A stretch of DNA of 64,000 nucleotides from Tetrastigma voinierianum (GCA_016808115.1 JAEQBH010002187.1:248001-312000), one strand, 5' to 3'. Positions 48,241 through 60,340 are shown, numbered from the stretch's first letter. A program made the numbers and translations. Notes: generated by a model not told the origin, from the letters alone.

Positions 48241-48900
48241 TAAGGGACAATAGGATCGGAAGTAGCAACCAAAGGGAGTGCGTCACCATAGACCGACTCG
48301 AGATAGAGGTAGAGGAGTCGAGGGGCGAGCCGACATAGAGGACGAGGAGGCACGGTGTCAAAGGCGGTGGATCGATCCACATGCCTCTGACACCCGACCG
48401 CAGAGCATATGCTATGAGAGCTTCGTAAGGATCGGGATGCTCACGAGGTTATATGGTAGTATATTTTTCTCTTTGATTTTGAAATGCATGCGTTGATTGA
48501 TCCTGAATCTACTCATTCATATGTGTGCATAGACATGTATTAAAAGTACCTTGATGGAGAGAAATTAGCATGACATGCATGTGACTAATCAGTTGGGGCG
48601 AGAATATTAGTGTGAATAGTGTATACATAAATTGCCCGTTGTTATTCAAGCGAGAGTTTCCGTACGGTTGATAACCTTACCATTAGAGTTTGACTTGATT
48701 GCAGAGATGGATTGGTTGCAATCTAAACAGAGATATCGGATTGTGGTCGAAAGGCGGTAGTGTTGAGATGCTGCAACGGGTAGTGATAGTATAAGGCATT
48801 GCTTCGAGTATAATGTCGATGTGATCTAATGCATGCGGAGGAGATTTATAAAGAAAGGACATGAGACATTTTTCTTTGTGATGCCAGTGACTCGAGAGGT
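48241..48900 (+). pseudogene. Element B protease remnant
   Basis: ALIDPESTHSYVCIDM at 48,489-48,540 occupies the retropepsin active site, where the expected glycine after Asp-Pro is Glu. Upstream is an Arg/Glu-rich spacer; downstream text toward RT is broken by stops. Confidence 0.78.
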
Positions 48901-49760
48901 CAAGTTGATGTAGAAAAGATTCCAATAGTTAGGGAATTTCCAGATGTGTTCCCTAAAGAGTTACTAGGTATTCCACTCGAGAGGGAGGTGGACTTAGCCA
49001 TAGAAATTGTACCGGGGCTTGTCCACATGTCACAGAGCCGTGCGGGATGGCTTTCAGCTGAATTTGCAGAAGGGATAAGAAGTCATTTACGAAGCTTTTG
49101 GATAAAGTTTATCGACTAAGTGTGTCCCCACGAGGTGCACTGTTTTATTTGTAAAAAAGAAAGATGGCACTCTACGGATGTGCATCAATTATCGGCAGAT
49201 CAATAAGGTGACAGTGAAAAACAAGTACCCATTGCCGAGAATCGAAGATCTTTTTGATCAGTTGAAGGAGTGTGTGTCTTTTCGAAGATCGACCTGCGAT
49301 CTAGATATTATCAGTTGAGAGTAAAGGAAGTAGATGTGCCGAAGACTACATTTAGAGCCCGATATGGCCATTATGAGATTTTGGTAATGCCATTTGGGTT
49401 GATTAATGCATCGCGACGATGAGGATTTTTAATGAATAGGGTATTCAGATCCTATCTGGATCGGTTTGTAGTGGTCTTTATTGATGACATCCTGGTGTAT
49501 TCTAAGGATGCACAGGAACATGAACAACATCTGAAACTAGTCCTACAGATGCTAAGAGAAAAGAAGTTATATGCTAAGCTCAGTAAATGTGATTTTTGGC
49601 TAAAGGAAGTTTCCTTCTTAAGCCATATTGTGTCAGCAGAGGGTATAAGAGATGACCTACGGGTGGGCGGGTGTGAATTGGAAACCACCTCGAAAATGTA
49701 ACCAGGTAGAAGTTTCTTGGGCTGCGAGGTTATTATAGAAGATTTATGAGAGCTTTCTTC
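48901..49760 (+). pseudogene. Element B reverse transcriptase remnant
   Basis: The RT lead-in IVREFPDVFPKELLGIPLER is at 48,926-48,985, followed by frameshifted fingers (RINKVTVKNKYPLPRIEDLF-like text at 49,190-49,255) and SKIDLRSRYYQLRVKEVDVP (49,280-49,340). GHYEILVMPFGLINA ends near 49,410. From the internal Met at 49,432 a 89-codon open frame carries FRSYLDRFVVVFIDDILVYS with the catalytic FIDD at 49,477-49,488, then AKLSKCDFWLKEVSFLSHIV. The palm is therefore intact, but at least three frameshifts or stops precede it. Reverse transcription would occur in cytoplasmic particles. Confidence 0.9.
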
Positions 49761-50220
49761 GTAGCTTCTCATCTGAGTTACTCGGGAAAGGAATAAAGTT
49801 TGAGTGGAAAGACAAATGTCGAATGGTTTTGAGCAGTTGAAGGGATCTTGGATTTGAAGCACCCCGATTATTATTAACGTAACTACTTCGGAAAAGAGTA
49901 TATCTTGTATAGTGATGCTTCAGGCATTGGTTTAGGATGCGTGTCAATGCAAGATGGGAAAGTGGTGGCTTATGCGTCTAGACAGTTGAAGCCACATGAG
50001 CGAATTATCCAGCTCGCATTTAGGGTTGGGCTGCGGTATTTTGCTTTGAAAATATTGCGGCGCTACTTATACTAGGAAAAGTGTAAATTTACACTTAAGT
50101 CATAAGAGTCTCGAGTGCTAGAGAAAGAGTTAAATTTGAGACAACAGAGGTGGTTAGAGTTACTTGGGATTATGAGCGCATCATAGACTACCACCCAGAA
50201 AGGCTAATGTAGTGCTTGGA
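49761..50220 (+). pseudogene. Element B RNase H remnant
   Basis: LYSDASGIGLGCVSMQDGKV and VAYASRQLKPHE lie at 49,908-50,005, with the first catalytic aspartate in SDASG. FALKILRRYLY and KELNLRQQRWLELLG follow (50,040-50,170), with stops between. The antisense frame 49,744-49,947 is a shadow. Confidence 0.85.
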
Positions 50221-51750
50221 GTGCTTTAATAGAAGGCCGATTAGTATGATATCAACTATGATACAGGTGATTGGGGTAGCGGATGATGGAGCTATGTTAG
50301 CTTTCGACTAGAGGCATAACTTAGTTTTAAAGCAAATGATTATAGATGCGCGAGAAAAATGATGAAGAACTACGAGAAAAGTTACGAGATGGTTAGAGAT
50401 GGTCCACGAGCGAGTTTTTCGAGTGAAAGAAGAATTTGGGAGAGTTTGTATTTCCCGAGAGCAGTTATGTGCTAAATGATAAAGAGATAAAGAAAAAGTT
50501 TCTATTTGGGAGGCTCATAATACGGTGTTTTCATGCATCACAGGTAATAAGGTGTCTTAGGACTTAGGCTTGAGTTTTATTAGTGAAAGGAATGAAAAGA
50601 GATGTAGTGTGTCTAGTGTTGACGTGTCGAAAAATAAGTCAAAGGCTGAACACCCAGTCACCAACGGGTTTGTTAAATCCCCTTCGATTCCCTAATGGAA
50701 GTGGGATAACATTACATGGATTTTTGTGTTAGGTTCCCCGCGCGAAGCATGACTACTGTCTAGGTGATTGTTGATAAGCTCCACAAAGTCGGCCCATTTT
50801 ATCTGCGTCGAAGATGGACTAGTCATGGATTCGACCTAGGCGGGATTATATGTGGAGTGTGGGTGCGTGGTGTACAATCATCTATTATGTCGAGATAGGG
50901 ATCCAGTTTTACATGAGTTTTGGAGATTGAATTAGGTCGGCTTTGAGGCACTAAAATTTGAAGTTGATCCTGACATTCAACCATGAAACGGATGGATAGT
51001 CGAGGAGAGGTTAGTTGAGTACTTGAAGATGCGAGAGGTTGTGTCACAGGAATTTTCGGGGAGTTGGGATAGGTATATTCCGACCGGGTGATTTTCCTAT
51101 ATGATGGTTGCCCAGTCAAGCATTGGTATGGCACCATGAGAAGCTTCCTGTGGCAGAAATGTAGGAACTCTTGTGTGTTGGATGGAGTTAAATGAGTATA
51201 AAGTGATTGAGCGGACATAGTGAAGATACGGAAGAAAATGCGGGTTGTCGGAAGGTTAGGCGGCTGAAGTGATCGACAAAGTCATATGCCAATCCCAAGA
51301 GGAGAAGTATTGAATATGAGTGGGAGACGAGTTCTTCTTAAGGTATCTGTGGAGGAAAGATTCACGGTTTGGTGAGCGAGTTGAGTCCGGGTTCGTAGGG
51401 CCGTATGAGATTCTAGAGCGTATTGGCCGTGAAGCATCGTTAACACTCTAAAGGTTGGCTAAACTACATGATGTTTAGTATTAATCGTTAATAGCCGAGA
51501 ATCTGCATTTCACGATGAGTCGCACATACTACCGATCTGAGATACAAGTACATATGAGGATTAGTCTATATGATGAGGGAGCCAAGGATATTCTAACTAG
51601 AGAAGTGAAAGCAGGTTCAGATAATAGTCACAGTTAGTGAAAGTGATTTAGCAACACCATGGTAGAAGAAGCTACTTGGGCCCGAGGAAGCAACTATGAA
51701 GGTACGGTATCGCAACTCTTCGAATCAGTGTAATTTCGGGACGAAATTCA
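50221..51750 (+). pseudogene. Element B integrase and chromodomain remnant
   Basis: Plus strand, heavily frameshifted. Integrase landmarks: a degraded zinc-binding region near 50,470-50,560, core text around 50,690-51,010 (NHETDG at ~50,980 in place of HxQTDGQ) and SSIGMAP near 51,118. The C-terminal part at 51,370-51,420 reads SGFVGPYEILERIG. A chromodomain tail is suggested by EIQVHMRISLYDEGAKDILT (51,541-51,600) and VEEATW (51,663-51,680). The minus frame 50,823-51,218 is antisense noise. Confidence 0.78.
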
Positions 51751-51768
51751 TTTTAAGAGAGGGAGAGT
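51751..51768 (+). other. Element B polypurine tract
   Basis: TTTTAAGAGAGGGAGAGT abuts the TGTAACACC start of the 3' LTR. Confidence 0.93.
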
Positions 51769-54195
51769 TGTAACACCAGTGTATCATAACGGTTTATAAC
51801 ATGTTGGGTATAATAAAGTAAAAAATATATTTTAGGAATAAAATAAAGATAAAAAAAAATCAAATAAGCAAGAGCAGGAATTAATACAAAAAGTTAAGGG
51901 TAAAATTAATAGTATCAATTCGGGACCCAAGGGTGTAATTTGTAATAAATTCATATGTATGCCAAAGTAGGAATATGTATAAGTTAGTAGAATAATAGAG
52001 AAATGGAGGACTAAGTAAGAAATGGGAAAGAAAGCAAAAATGAGTAAGCCAAACATGGCCTTGACTCAAAAAAGAGAATAAGATCAAAAGGGCAAAAAAT
52101 ATCTCATTTGGTCTTGAGAAAGAGAGAGCAAAAAAGGATAAGGGAGAAGAGAAGAGAAGGGAAGAAGAAGAAGAAGAAGAAGAAGAAGAAGAAGAAGAAG
52201 ATAAGAGATGAAGGAAGAAAGAAAGAGAAAAGAAGATCACAGGTATGGAATTTGTCTAGTTTTGGTATGGAAAATATAGATACATGGTTTGGAACCCTCT
52301 ATTTTGTCTATGGGTAAGTTTGAAACTCCCAAACTCTGACTTTCTTGGGATTGAGTTGAGAAGAACTCTAAGACTCCTATATATGTGTTTTTAGTTGGCT
52401 TTAAGTCGTATTTTGGGGGTTGTATGGAAACTAAGTATAGTTTCCCCAAATTTTTTAGATTTAGGAAACTCACCGAACCCATTAATTGGGTAGGGGTTTC
52501 TCCTACTCGGGTTCCTTTTCATTTAAGGTTTGTGTGGTGGGGTTTTTCCCCAAGGGAAATGTCTAGTTGCAATTTGAACCAAGGGAAATTACCCTATTTT
52601 CTTTATCATACGCATTAGCCGGACTTTAGGACTGATTTTTGGGTGAGAAAAAAAGGGAATTTGGTAGTGAGTCCCTCAGGTAAATTGTAGCCACATTAGT
52701 GAACTTGATGTTAGGCTTTTGAATTTATCCATTCAGACCTCTGGCGGTGTGGTCCTTTTATCTGAGCGGTCGACTCAGCTGGTCGGCCCAGAGCTAGGTC
52801 AGCTCGGCTGGGTTTGACTATGTGTGACTCTGAGCTTGAGAAGGTCATCAAGCTTAACCCAAGTCTGACTAGTTTGGTGTTTCTGTGGACTCACATCAAA
52901 TCCCATTGGTGGTGCGGCATCCATATTCCTGTGGATGACAGTAGGTGAACATAAACCTGCTGAAATCGAGGTTTTTCCGGGACCCTACGCTTTCGAATCG
53001 AAATTTATTCGACCAAGTTAGCTAGTCATGTGGCGGGCCTCAACTTCGGACGACCATTGCCGTCCGAACTCCGTTTCGGGTGTTCTTAGACTCTATGGAA
53101 ATTCCTTTGAGTCTAGAATCCATCCATATATAGCTTGATAAAATTGGAAATCATATTAGGTCCAGAAATTACGAAAAACAGTAGGCTCTGCTGGTAACCT
53201 TAGTTATTCATGCATATAATGAGATACAAAAAATGCAAAGATATGAATAAATGATTGTACATTTAGCACATGATTACCAAATGACAATAATTATTCGGGA
53301 AGATGAAGATAATATCTGAACATAAAGCCTACGTGGATTATGCCTTAGAACTGTGAGGATAGATGAGTGCACATTAGGAGAAGAAACAAATATCACGACA
53401 TCTGGTCGGTTAAGTACCGTTGGGACATTCTGAGCAACCGGTCCCTTATAGATAGTCATTGTCTCGCCTGATGATAATAAGCCTTAGGCGCCCATAGACG
53501 ATGTTTCGTGCGATTGAGTCTGGCGCGCGGTACATATAATTTCCTTTATCCACTTTTAAGGTTTATGCAAGCATGAAATATAAAACAAATGACTTAAATA
53601 TGACATATGAAATGATATGATATGATAAGAAAAGCATAGCACCGCTATGCGATAACAAGTATATTATGACAAGAACATGAAGTAAAGTGTAAAATGATAA
53701 GAAATGAAACATGGTATGATAAGTAAATATGAGATATGTATAAGCATGTTTATATGATATGATATGTTAGATGTATATACATGTGTATAGAAGTGTGATG
53801 ATCCTTGTTAGTGAATTAGGTCAGTTGGTTACTAAAGCGTAAAGCTTAGCCTTTGAGTTTTCATCAGTGTGTAGGTACGAGGAAGGGAAACGAAGGACAA
53901 GACAATCCGCATCAGTAGTCAAAGGCCACACATCACTAGGTGCCCATTGGAAGACCTTTTGGTCTAATGTATATGTATTTTTGTATCTTTTGTAAACAAT
54001 GTAAATATTGTAGATGTTGAACACTTCCATATATGGAGCTTGTATATATTTTGTAATCCGCAGCTACAGAATATAATATAAGTTAAATGTTTAACATTGT
54101 ATAAATAAACAAGCTTAAAGTTTATAAAAATAAAAAAATAAAATAAAATAAATGACACCCTCACTTGACACCGTGTGCCAAGTTGGGGCGTCACA
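51769..54195 (+). repeat. Element B 3' LTR
   Basis: Close copy of the 5' LTR; donor-like GGTATGG at 52,243. Differences cluster at 52,740-53,060, 53,320-53,540 and 53,810-53,920, while flanking stretches are nearly identical. It carries an expanded GAA tract. Ends ..GGGGCGTCACA at 54,195, followed by tggtt. Confidence 0.93.
52161..52200 (+). repeat. (GAA)n microsatellite
   Basis: About 13 GAA/AAG units; the same place in the 5' LTR (45,122-45,131) has three. The expansion or contraction arose after insertion. Confidence 0.95.
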
Positions 54196-54200
54196 TGGTT
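54196..54200. other. Element B target duplication, right (tggtt)
   Basis: Exact copy of 44,715-44,719. Confidence 0.95.
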
Positions 54201-54249
54201 GGTTGTTGTTTCGTCCACCACCTCGGCGTCCTATTCCTCGACTAGTCAT
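54201..54249 (-). pseudogene. Element D gag, N-terminal codons
   Basis: ATG (complement of 54,247-54,249) opens MTSRGIGRRGGGRNNN, an Arg/Gly-rich start, and runs into the B insertion. The frame continues at 44,718 with PPPTFDQ, so B split gag at about codon 17. Confidence 0.85.
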
Positions 54250-54582
54250 CTACATACGTCAGATAGCAATTAAGTCTTACACATTATCCCAAAGAAATAG
54301 GGATCAAGTATAAACTTTAAGATATATCTCCTTGTCTAACTAGTAGTGCATGTGCCAACTACTAATATATCTCAATATCCCAAACTATCTCGTTTATCCT
54401 TTTCTCGAACCCGCAAGGTTATGTGTTCTAACCCTAGTGTTCCTCTTTTCCATATACACTTTACCATGTATATTATTCACACAACACAACACACAATCAT
54501 GTAGCATATTAAGCACCAAACATGAAATGCACAATGAATGTAATGGTCTAGACCCATACCCATCAAGCCTTAGGTAATCGCA
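54250..54582 (-). other. Element D untranslated leader
   Basis: About 330 bp between primer site and gag start; no coding text on either strand. Short frames here (for example plus 54,350-54,577) lack motifs. Confidence 0.6.
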
Positions 54583-54603
54583 TACCTATGCTTTGATACC
54601 AAG
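54583..54603 (-). other. Element D primer binding site
   Basis: On the minus strand TTGGTATCAAAGCATAGG directly follows the LTR end; one change (G to A) from the usual tRNA-Met core. Confidence 0.9.
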
Positions 54604-54604
54604 T

Positions 54605-57433
54605 TGTGAAACCCTAAAATTTGGGGGTCCATTGATTACGCATCAACCCACGGAAAGCCTATGGATATCGTGCAACTCGATACCACACCGTTGTGTCCCA
54701 TTTATCAGGAGCCATAATTTAACAAAAATAAGACATAGTCTCCTTTGTACGAGGAGCTCTATCCAAAATCCAACTTGTACAACAATACAATCACATGACC
54801 TATCTGGGGCCCAATATAACACAATAACAACACAGGTCATTGCTAAAGTAAAGTATTTTGGGTCCAACATCACATTCATATAAAAACATGTAAGACTATA
54901 TTAAAAACGGACCATATGGGTTCAATTACAACTCTTTACATATTGGTACAAGCTAAAAATAATTTGTTCCAAATTATTTTACAAAAATAATAACAAAGGT
55001 AATTATAAAGGTCACACATCGGCTTTCTTCACCCTTGCAGCCTCGAATGAGAATCGTCCATCGGCACAAGTCCTGCACTTGAAATGTTTTTTCCCTTATA
55101 GGGTGAGTCATGCCCAATAGAGTAATTCCTACTAAGGCTACTCCCCACCTAAGTGCACTTGCAATGTCCACCTTCCACATTCACATCCACAATTTCAAGT
55201 AAGAATATGAAATCCTATGTTGGAATTCTACATGTCATGCCATGGAAATGAGATGAGACCCACTCATGCACCATGCAGAGTCTTCTGAAGCTCCTACCAC
55301 ACAATGAGTCTTAGGTATTGTAATAATAAACCGTCATTGATGGATTACATCAAATGATCATTTTTTAAACCAAAATCATTTGCTTACAAACCAAAAACTT
55401 TTTGGATATTAAACTTTGAATGATCATTTTATTTACAAAACCATGTGTCTTTTATGGGCAGTGAATTTTTGGGGTCCCACCGTAAGCTTCGCACGCCTTC
55501 CAACACTTTTTTACTTTCACTATTGGAGTGTTTGAACCAGTTCGAGTCTTTCATCCGAGGGAGTATTTAGCCCTTCCTATTACCCAACACAAGTTTTTAC
55601 CATTTGGTTCAACAGTGCGACTCTGTTGGACTTCGTCCAATGGTACCGAGCCCACTCATCAATCATCCCTTGTGGTGTTGATCTCAACCATGCACTCACA
55701 CCCATGAAATGCGATGTTCCCGTGCATATGCAATGTAGTGTACCATTGCATGTCAATGACATGCCACATATGTAATGAATGTCATATGGACAATTGATCT
55801 CATACATTTAACCATGTATCATGGACAATTATATTACATGCATATAATTTCCAAAACACCCATTCATTTCAATGTCAATATATAAGCATACATATATCAA
55901 CATTCATCAAACAACAATTATCAAGCATGTTATTACAATCAAGTAATAACACCCTTTACTACTGAAGGCGATTGCTGGCATATATAATGCCCACAGAAAC
56001 AGCCATGGTAGCCCACCGAGTGAAGCAGACTAGCCACAAAACCGGTCAAACAGGCGCTAAGCAGAGCCACAAAGGCGACCAACTGGGCCTTAGCAGTTCG
56101 GATTCTAATTTTCAATCCAAACAGTCCTAAAACACTTTTTGGGACATATTACACACAACCACAAATCAACACACAAAACCAGTCATAAACAGGTCGCAAA
56201 GCGGCAATTAAAGTGGTTTTAAAACAAGTCAAACAGCCTCATTGGGCATCAATTAACAGTCCTGATAATTCTTTTTAATCGAAATAGTCCCTAAAAATTC
56301 TTTGAGACATATTACATATAACCACAAAACAACACATAAAACCAGCCTCAAACGGACCGCAAAACGACAATTAAAGTCGTTTTAAAATAGGTCAAACAGC
56401 CCCTTAAGGCATAAATTAACAGTTCGGATAATTCTTTTTAATCCAAATAGTCCCTAAACACTTTTTGGGACATATTACATAACCACAGACGGGCCGCAAA
56501 ATGGTAATTAAAGTCGTTTTAAAACATGCTAAACAACCCCTTATGGCATCAATTAACAATCTGGGTAATTCTTTTTAATCCAAACAGTCCCTAAACACTT
56601 TTTGGGACATATTACACACAACCACAAATCAACACACAAAACACCTTACACAAGCGGTGTTGCGACATTAATTAAAGTCGTTTAGCCATGCAAATAGCCC
56701 CTTAGGGCGAAAGAAAATCCGATAAGCGGCCCCTTAGGTGAAATCGGTCCACAAAAGTAAGAATAAACCAAGGTAGGAAGAATCTCTACCTCTTTGAGCG
56801 TAGTAGAATCGAAGAAGGTCTTGAGAACACCTCCTAACCCCGAAAAATCCGATTTCCCCAAATCTCCTTCTTCGGATCTTTGGTGAAACCCTTCGTTTTT
56901 GGTATCCATGTGTAGCCCTCGTCGAGAGGATGATCCTTGGTTCTTAGCCTGACGAATTCTAACCGACGGAACTCCGTGGATCATGGAAGGAAGGTTGGAT
57001 TCTCTTTCTTTCTCTCCCTCTTTGCTCTTTCTCTCACGTTTTTTCTCTCCAACAAGAAAAGAAATGGGATATTTTTTGTCCCAAGCCTCTCACTTAAGTT
57101 TAAGTTAGTGGCTCACGTCACCTGCGATGTCCTCTGACACAATCGATCTGTTTATTTACCTCGAAATGATTATTTTCTGGTTCAAGTTCAATTTATTTTA
57201 AACAGACATATTTATTTCACCCAGTTTCATAAAATCACACTGTTGATGCATCTGAGTATTGTAATCGATTGTTAGTCAGCGAAATGTGGGTGTAGATGAT
57301 TGAATCCGCGAGGAAATATCACATTTCACATTATTCGAGATCTAGAAAAATTCTAGCTTTGCAACCTATACTATAGAGACAATTTACCTTTTTGCCCTTT
57401 TTCGAAAAAATTCAAATTTACTTAGGTTTTCCA
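54605..57433 (-). repeat. Element D 5' LTR (uninterrupted copy)
   Basis: 2,829 bp from TGGAAAACC at 57,433 (minus) to ..TTTCACA at 54,605. It supplies the empty site for C ('catacatttaaccatg' near 55,800). The donor-like AGAGGTAGAG (minus GT at 56,789) follows a run of LTR leader text. The 163-bp array at 56,090-56,710 has one unit shortened by ~26 bp. Ends beside gtgat. Confidence 0.92.
56090..56710. repeat. 163-bp tandem array in D 5' LTR
   Basis: Landmarks 'gcatcaattaacagt' or variants at 56,246, 56,409 and 56,546; spacing 163 then 137. Counterpart of 38,740-39,400. Confidence 0.9.
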
Positions 57434-58133
57434 GTGATAATCAACATGTCAAGGTGAATGAGATAAGTGATCACTGAGAATGTACATGTTAAGAAGAATT
57501 GAGTAACCATACAAAAAATAGAATTCAACATGCTCTAATATGTACAAGGGTCAACCAATGGAATCAATAATGTTGAAATGAATGAAGCAACACAATAAGG
57601 ATATACACATCAAGAAGAATATCGAATATCATACAACATGAAGAAGTACTAACATGCTCTTAGAACAATCAACATGTCAAGATCGAGTAACAATAATCAA
57701 ATATCCTCCTCAAATAGATCACCAAAGCAAAGATCTCAATGTGCCATCAATCACCAAAGCATGTAAAAGCGCAAAGGGGAGGTACCCACTAATCAGCCAA
57801 TCAAACGCTATATTTGTCTCGACTCGTGTTCAAACTTGACCCTCTAAAACGATTCTCAATGGATTCGTTATTTTGTGGACCCTGCATTTTTTCTATTATG
57901 TTTTTCCCACTAAAAATGCGAGACTCGTTTTGTATTTTGAAAAACTATTTTTAGAAAATGGTTTTGAGCCACCACTTATTTTTGTTTTATTTTAAAAGGA
58001 AAAACAAAATAAAAAATAAAAACTCTAAATGTCACTCGTGATAAAAAAAAGCAGGTCTAGGAAAAATCAAGTCTAGGTACGGGGTCAGGTTACTTATTGG
58101 GAAGGTAAGATGAAAGCGTATCACTCTTCTAAG
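57434..58133. other. Sequence X, right piece
   Basis: Continues the sequence cut by D at 28,283 (gtgat duplicates gcgat). The first 400 bp contain recurring 'caacatg' words and 'aatgagataagtgatcac'. From about 57,870 the text 'tgtggaccctgcattttt', 'gagccaccacttattttt' and 'ttgggaaggtaagatgaaa' resembles non-coding repeat text I associate with large plant retroelements. That is memory-based inference only. No gene recognised. Confidence 0.4.
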
Positions 58134-58135
58134 CC

Positions 58136-58192
<57 letters not shown>
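58136..58192. repeat. (AT)n microsatellite
   Basis: About 57 bp of AT dinucleotides with one G interruption at 58,160. The minus frames running through it are artefacts. Confidence 0.97.
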
Positions 58193-58199
<7 letters not shown>

Positions 58200-58223
58200 A
58201 TCTAAAACCAGGGGTCGGGTGTG

Positions 58224-60046
58224 TGTCACGTCGACAGCGGAATCTTTCTTGAATGTGTCTAGGGTGCCCACCCACATTGAGCACCTCCTGAATCGACGGA
58301 GTCTCCTTTGTCTGGGAATACCCAAAGTACAAACTGTCAAATGAGTTTACAGTGATATGGGTTCATATACAATTAAAATGAGTAAAAGCGGCCACTTGGG
58401 CCTGCATTATACTCACAACAAACATGTCCCAACGAAATATCTGTGGTTGAGAGTTTTAAATTCTTTGCCTCTGGCCTTATATTAAACCTTAAATTTTAAT
58501 ACATGTATACAACAACAACATCAAAGCCACAAGATCGACTTTCTTTAACACGTGACCTACAGTAAGTGTTAGCCTTCCCAATCGCTCCTTTACAGAATGG
58601 TGATCCCTCGGCAGGAATTGAGCAAAACCCGATAGTGATAATTTCCTATGGGTTCTCCGCTAAGTACATGCATGGCCAAGCAAATCGCATTCGAAGCGAT
58701 TTATTGAAACCACTCTTTTCCGAATGTACACATGACCCGATCCCATGTCACAGAGTCCTCACCAGAGCTCCTCGTGACATGCCTAGCGATATGCGAGTAA
58801 AATAATCAGTTTTCAAAACAAAAGTTTTTTGTTCTTGAAAACACACTACCGAGTTTCGATAAAATATTGGACAACCCTCCGAGGCAAATCTGTTGAATAA
58901 CCCTTCGAAACAATTCATGGGCCCCTCCGACGTGAATTGTTGGACAATCTCCCAAGACAATTCTCCGGAAAATCTTAAAATGAAATTCCTTCACCAACAT
59001 TTTCATTTTTGTTTCATTTAAGTATCCTTTACTCCTCCTAATACTCTAGGGTGCTCCGTGCATATGAAATGCGTGATCTTGATACTTAGCATTCTTAATA
59101 TATTAGCATACATATATATTAACATAATTAAATCACATAAATCATGTTATGCAAATTCACCATCAATACACCAAAATTAGCTCACATGGGCTAATTAACA
59201 AACACAAGCAATTCATTTTTAATCACTTAAACACATAAATATTCACGTGTCACTATTCATGTGAACAGTGAAATCCTCGGGTTACTGTTCACGAACACAC
59301 AAAATAAGAATTTTCTCCACTCGGTTCAAAGCTTTTGAGACCGAGTTTACGACTAAAACAAGCCTCAGAACATTCCTAACCATTTACATGGCTCTTAGCT
59401 AAAGATTAACACAAGTAGGAAAAGATCCCTACCTCTTGGAGTTGTCGGAACTACACAAAATCGGTGCCCAGCGTAGTCCACCATGGCGTGAAGCTGACTT
59501 TCTTCAACTGCTTTCGGAGTCTAGGAGCCCAAATGATCCGTCGAAGTAGAATCATAGAGAGAAGGTACACCTTTTCTCTCTAAAACACAAAACCAGAACT
59601 CACTGCCTCTCATTTCCAGCACACTGCACGTTTTGGCTCTCAAATGGGGGAGATGACACTATTTGTTATTTTGTTTCATTCATTAAACTTTCAAATAATG
59701 CCTTCCATGTCCTTGAATCTTGGATTTTGACAGCAGCGTATAGGCAAATCCATTTCATCATCTCTCTACTCATGCAACATGTGTCCACATGATGCATTAA
59801 GCAGTAGGTGAGCTTTTAATGTGTCAGCGTATCTCTGACACTTGTTCTGGCGCTTTGAGCAAGTTGCCTCGAAAAACGTGAAATTGACTATCTCGAAGGT
59901 CGGCGGAAGTCAACATGGAAGCTAGATTTGTGAGACGATTCCAGCGGTGAAATCCCAGTTTAGATCATCAGAGATCTAGAAAAATTCAGTTTTGACCGAA
60001 ATTCTAGTTTGCCCTTTCCAGAAAATTAGATTTCTTGGGTCTTACA
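58224..60046 (-). repeat. Solo LTR G
   Basis: Read on the minus strand, begins TGTAAGACCCAAG at 60,046 and ends ..GACGTGACA at 58,224. The head follows the D LTR plan ('attttctggaaagggcaaac', 'gaatttttctagatc'), with a donor-like AGAGGTAGGG (GT at 59,432) at the same relative place. No internal region is attached. Flanking 5-mers (gtgtg and tatat) do not match, so recombination to a solo LTR is not proven. Frames such as plus 58,566-58,805 carry no motif. Confidence 0.72.
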
Positions 60047-60340
60047 TATATATAAATGAATAGATAGATAAATAAATAAGCAAAGTCATATGAGAAAAAT
60101 GTGTACCTGAGCAATAGATCGGAAGTGATATCAATTAGGAAACAATGTTAGTGCAATAATAAAAACAAAATATTCATAATTAATTGGAAATTTGTTATAG
60201 ATTAAATGTCAAATTATTTATTCAAATGATACATGGAATGTCAGGCCCCACTCAAACTCATTTATAAATTGCATTAATTAACTCCACAACATTCCATCTT
60301 GTAGGAATGGTAGAATTAATCATGTGTTTGGAATGTATGA
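60047..60340. other. Intergenic AT-rich stretch
   Basis: Short 'gata' and 'aaat' runs, then mixed AT-rich DNA; nothing recognisable. Confidence 0.5.

Larger units (their letters stand above)
44720..54195 (+). mobile_element. Chromovirus B (nested in gag of D)
   Basis: A structurally complete 9,476-bp Ty3/gypsy element: LTRs of 2,442 and 2,427 bp with TG...CA ends, an intact primer site, gag, protease, RT, RNase H, integrase, chromodomain remnant, polypurine tract and an exact 5-bp target duplication. It is the best preserved of the large elements and the only one whose RT catalytic motif is intact. Stops and frameshifts nevertheless break every gene. Confidence 0.95.
28284..57433 (-). mobile_element. 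Chromovirus D with two nested insertions
   Basis: A minus-strand Ty3/gypsy element whose own sequence is about 10.7 kb: LTRs of ~2.8 kb and an internal region of ~5 kb. C (29,524-38,486) interrupts the left (3') LTR and B (44,720-54,195) interrupts gag. Order on the minus strand: 5' LTR, primer site 54,603-54,583, gag, protease, RT, RNase H, integrase, chromodomain, polypurine tract 40,152-40,136, 3' LTR. LTR heads match those of A and G, and gag resembles that of A. All coding parts are broken. Confidence 0.9.

Noticed and set aside
50823..51218. 131-codon minus frame
   Set aside because: Antisense to the integrase region of element B; no independent motif.
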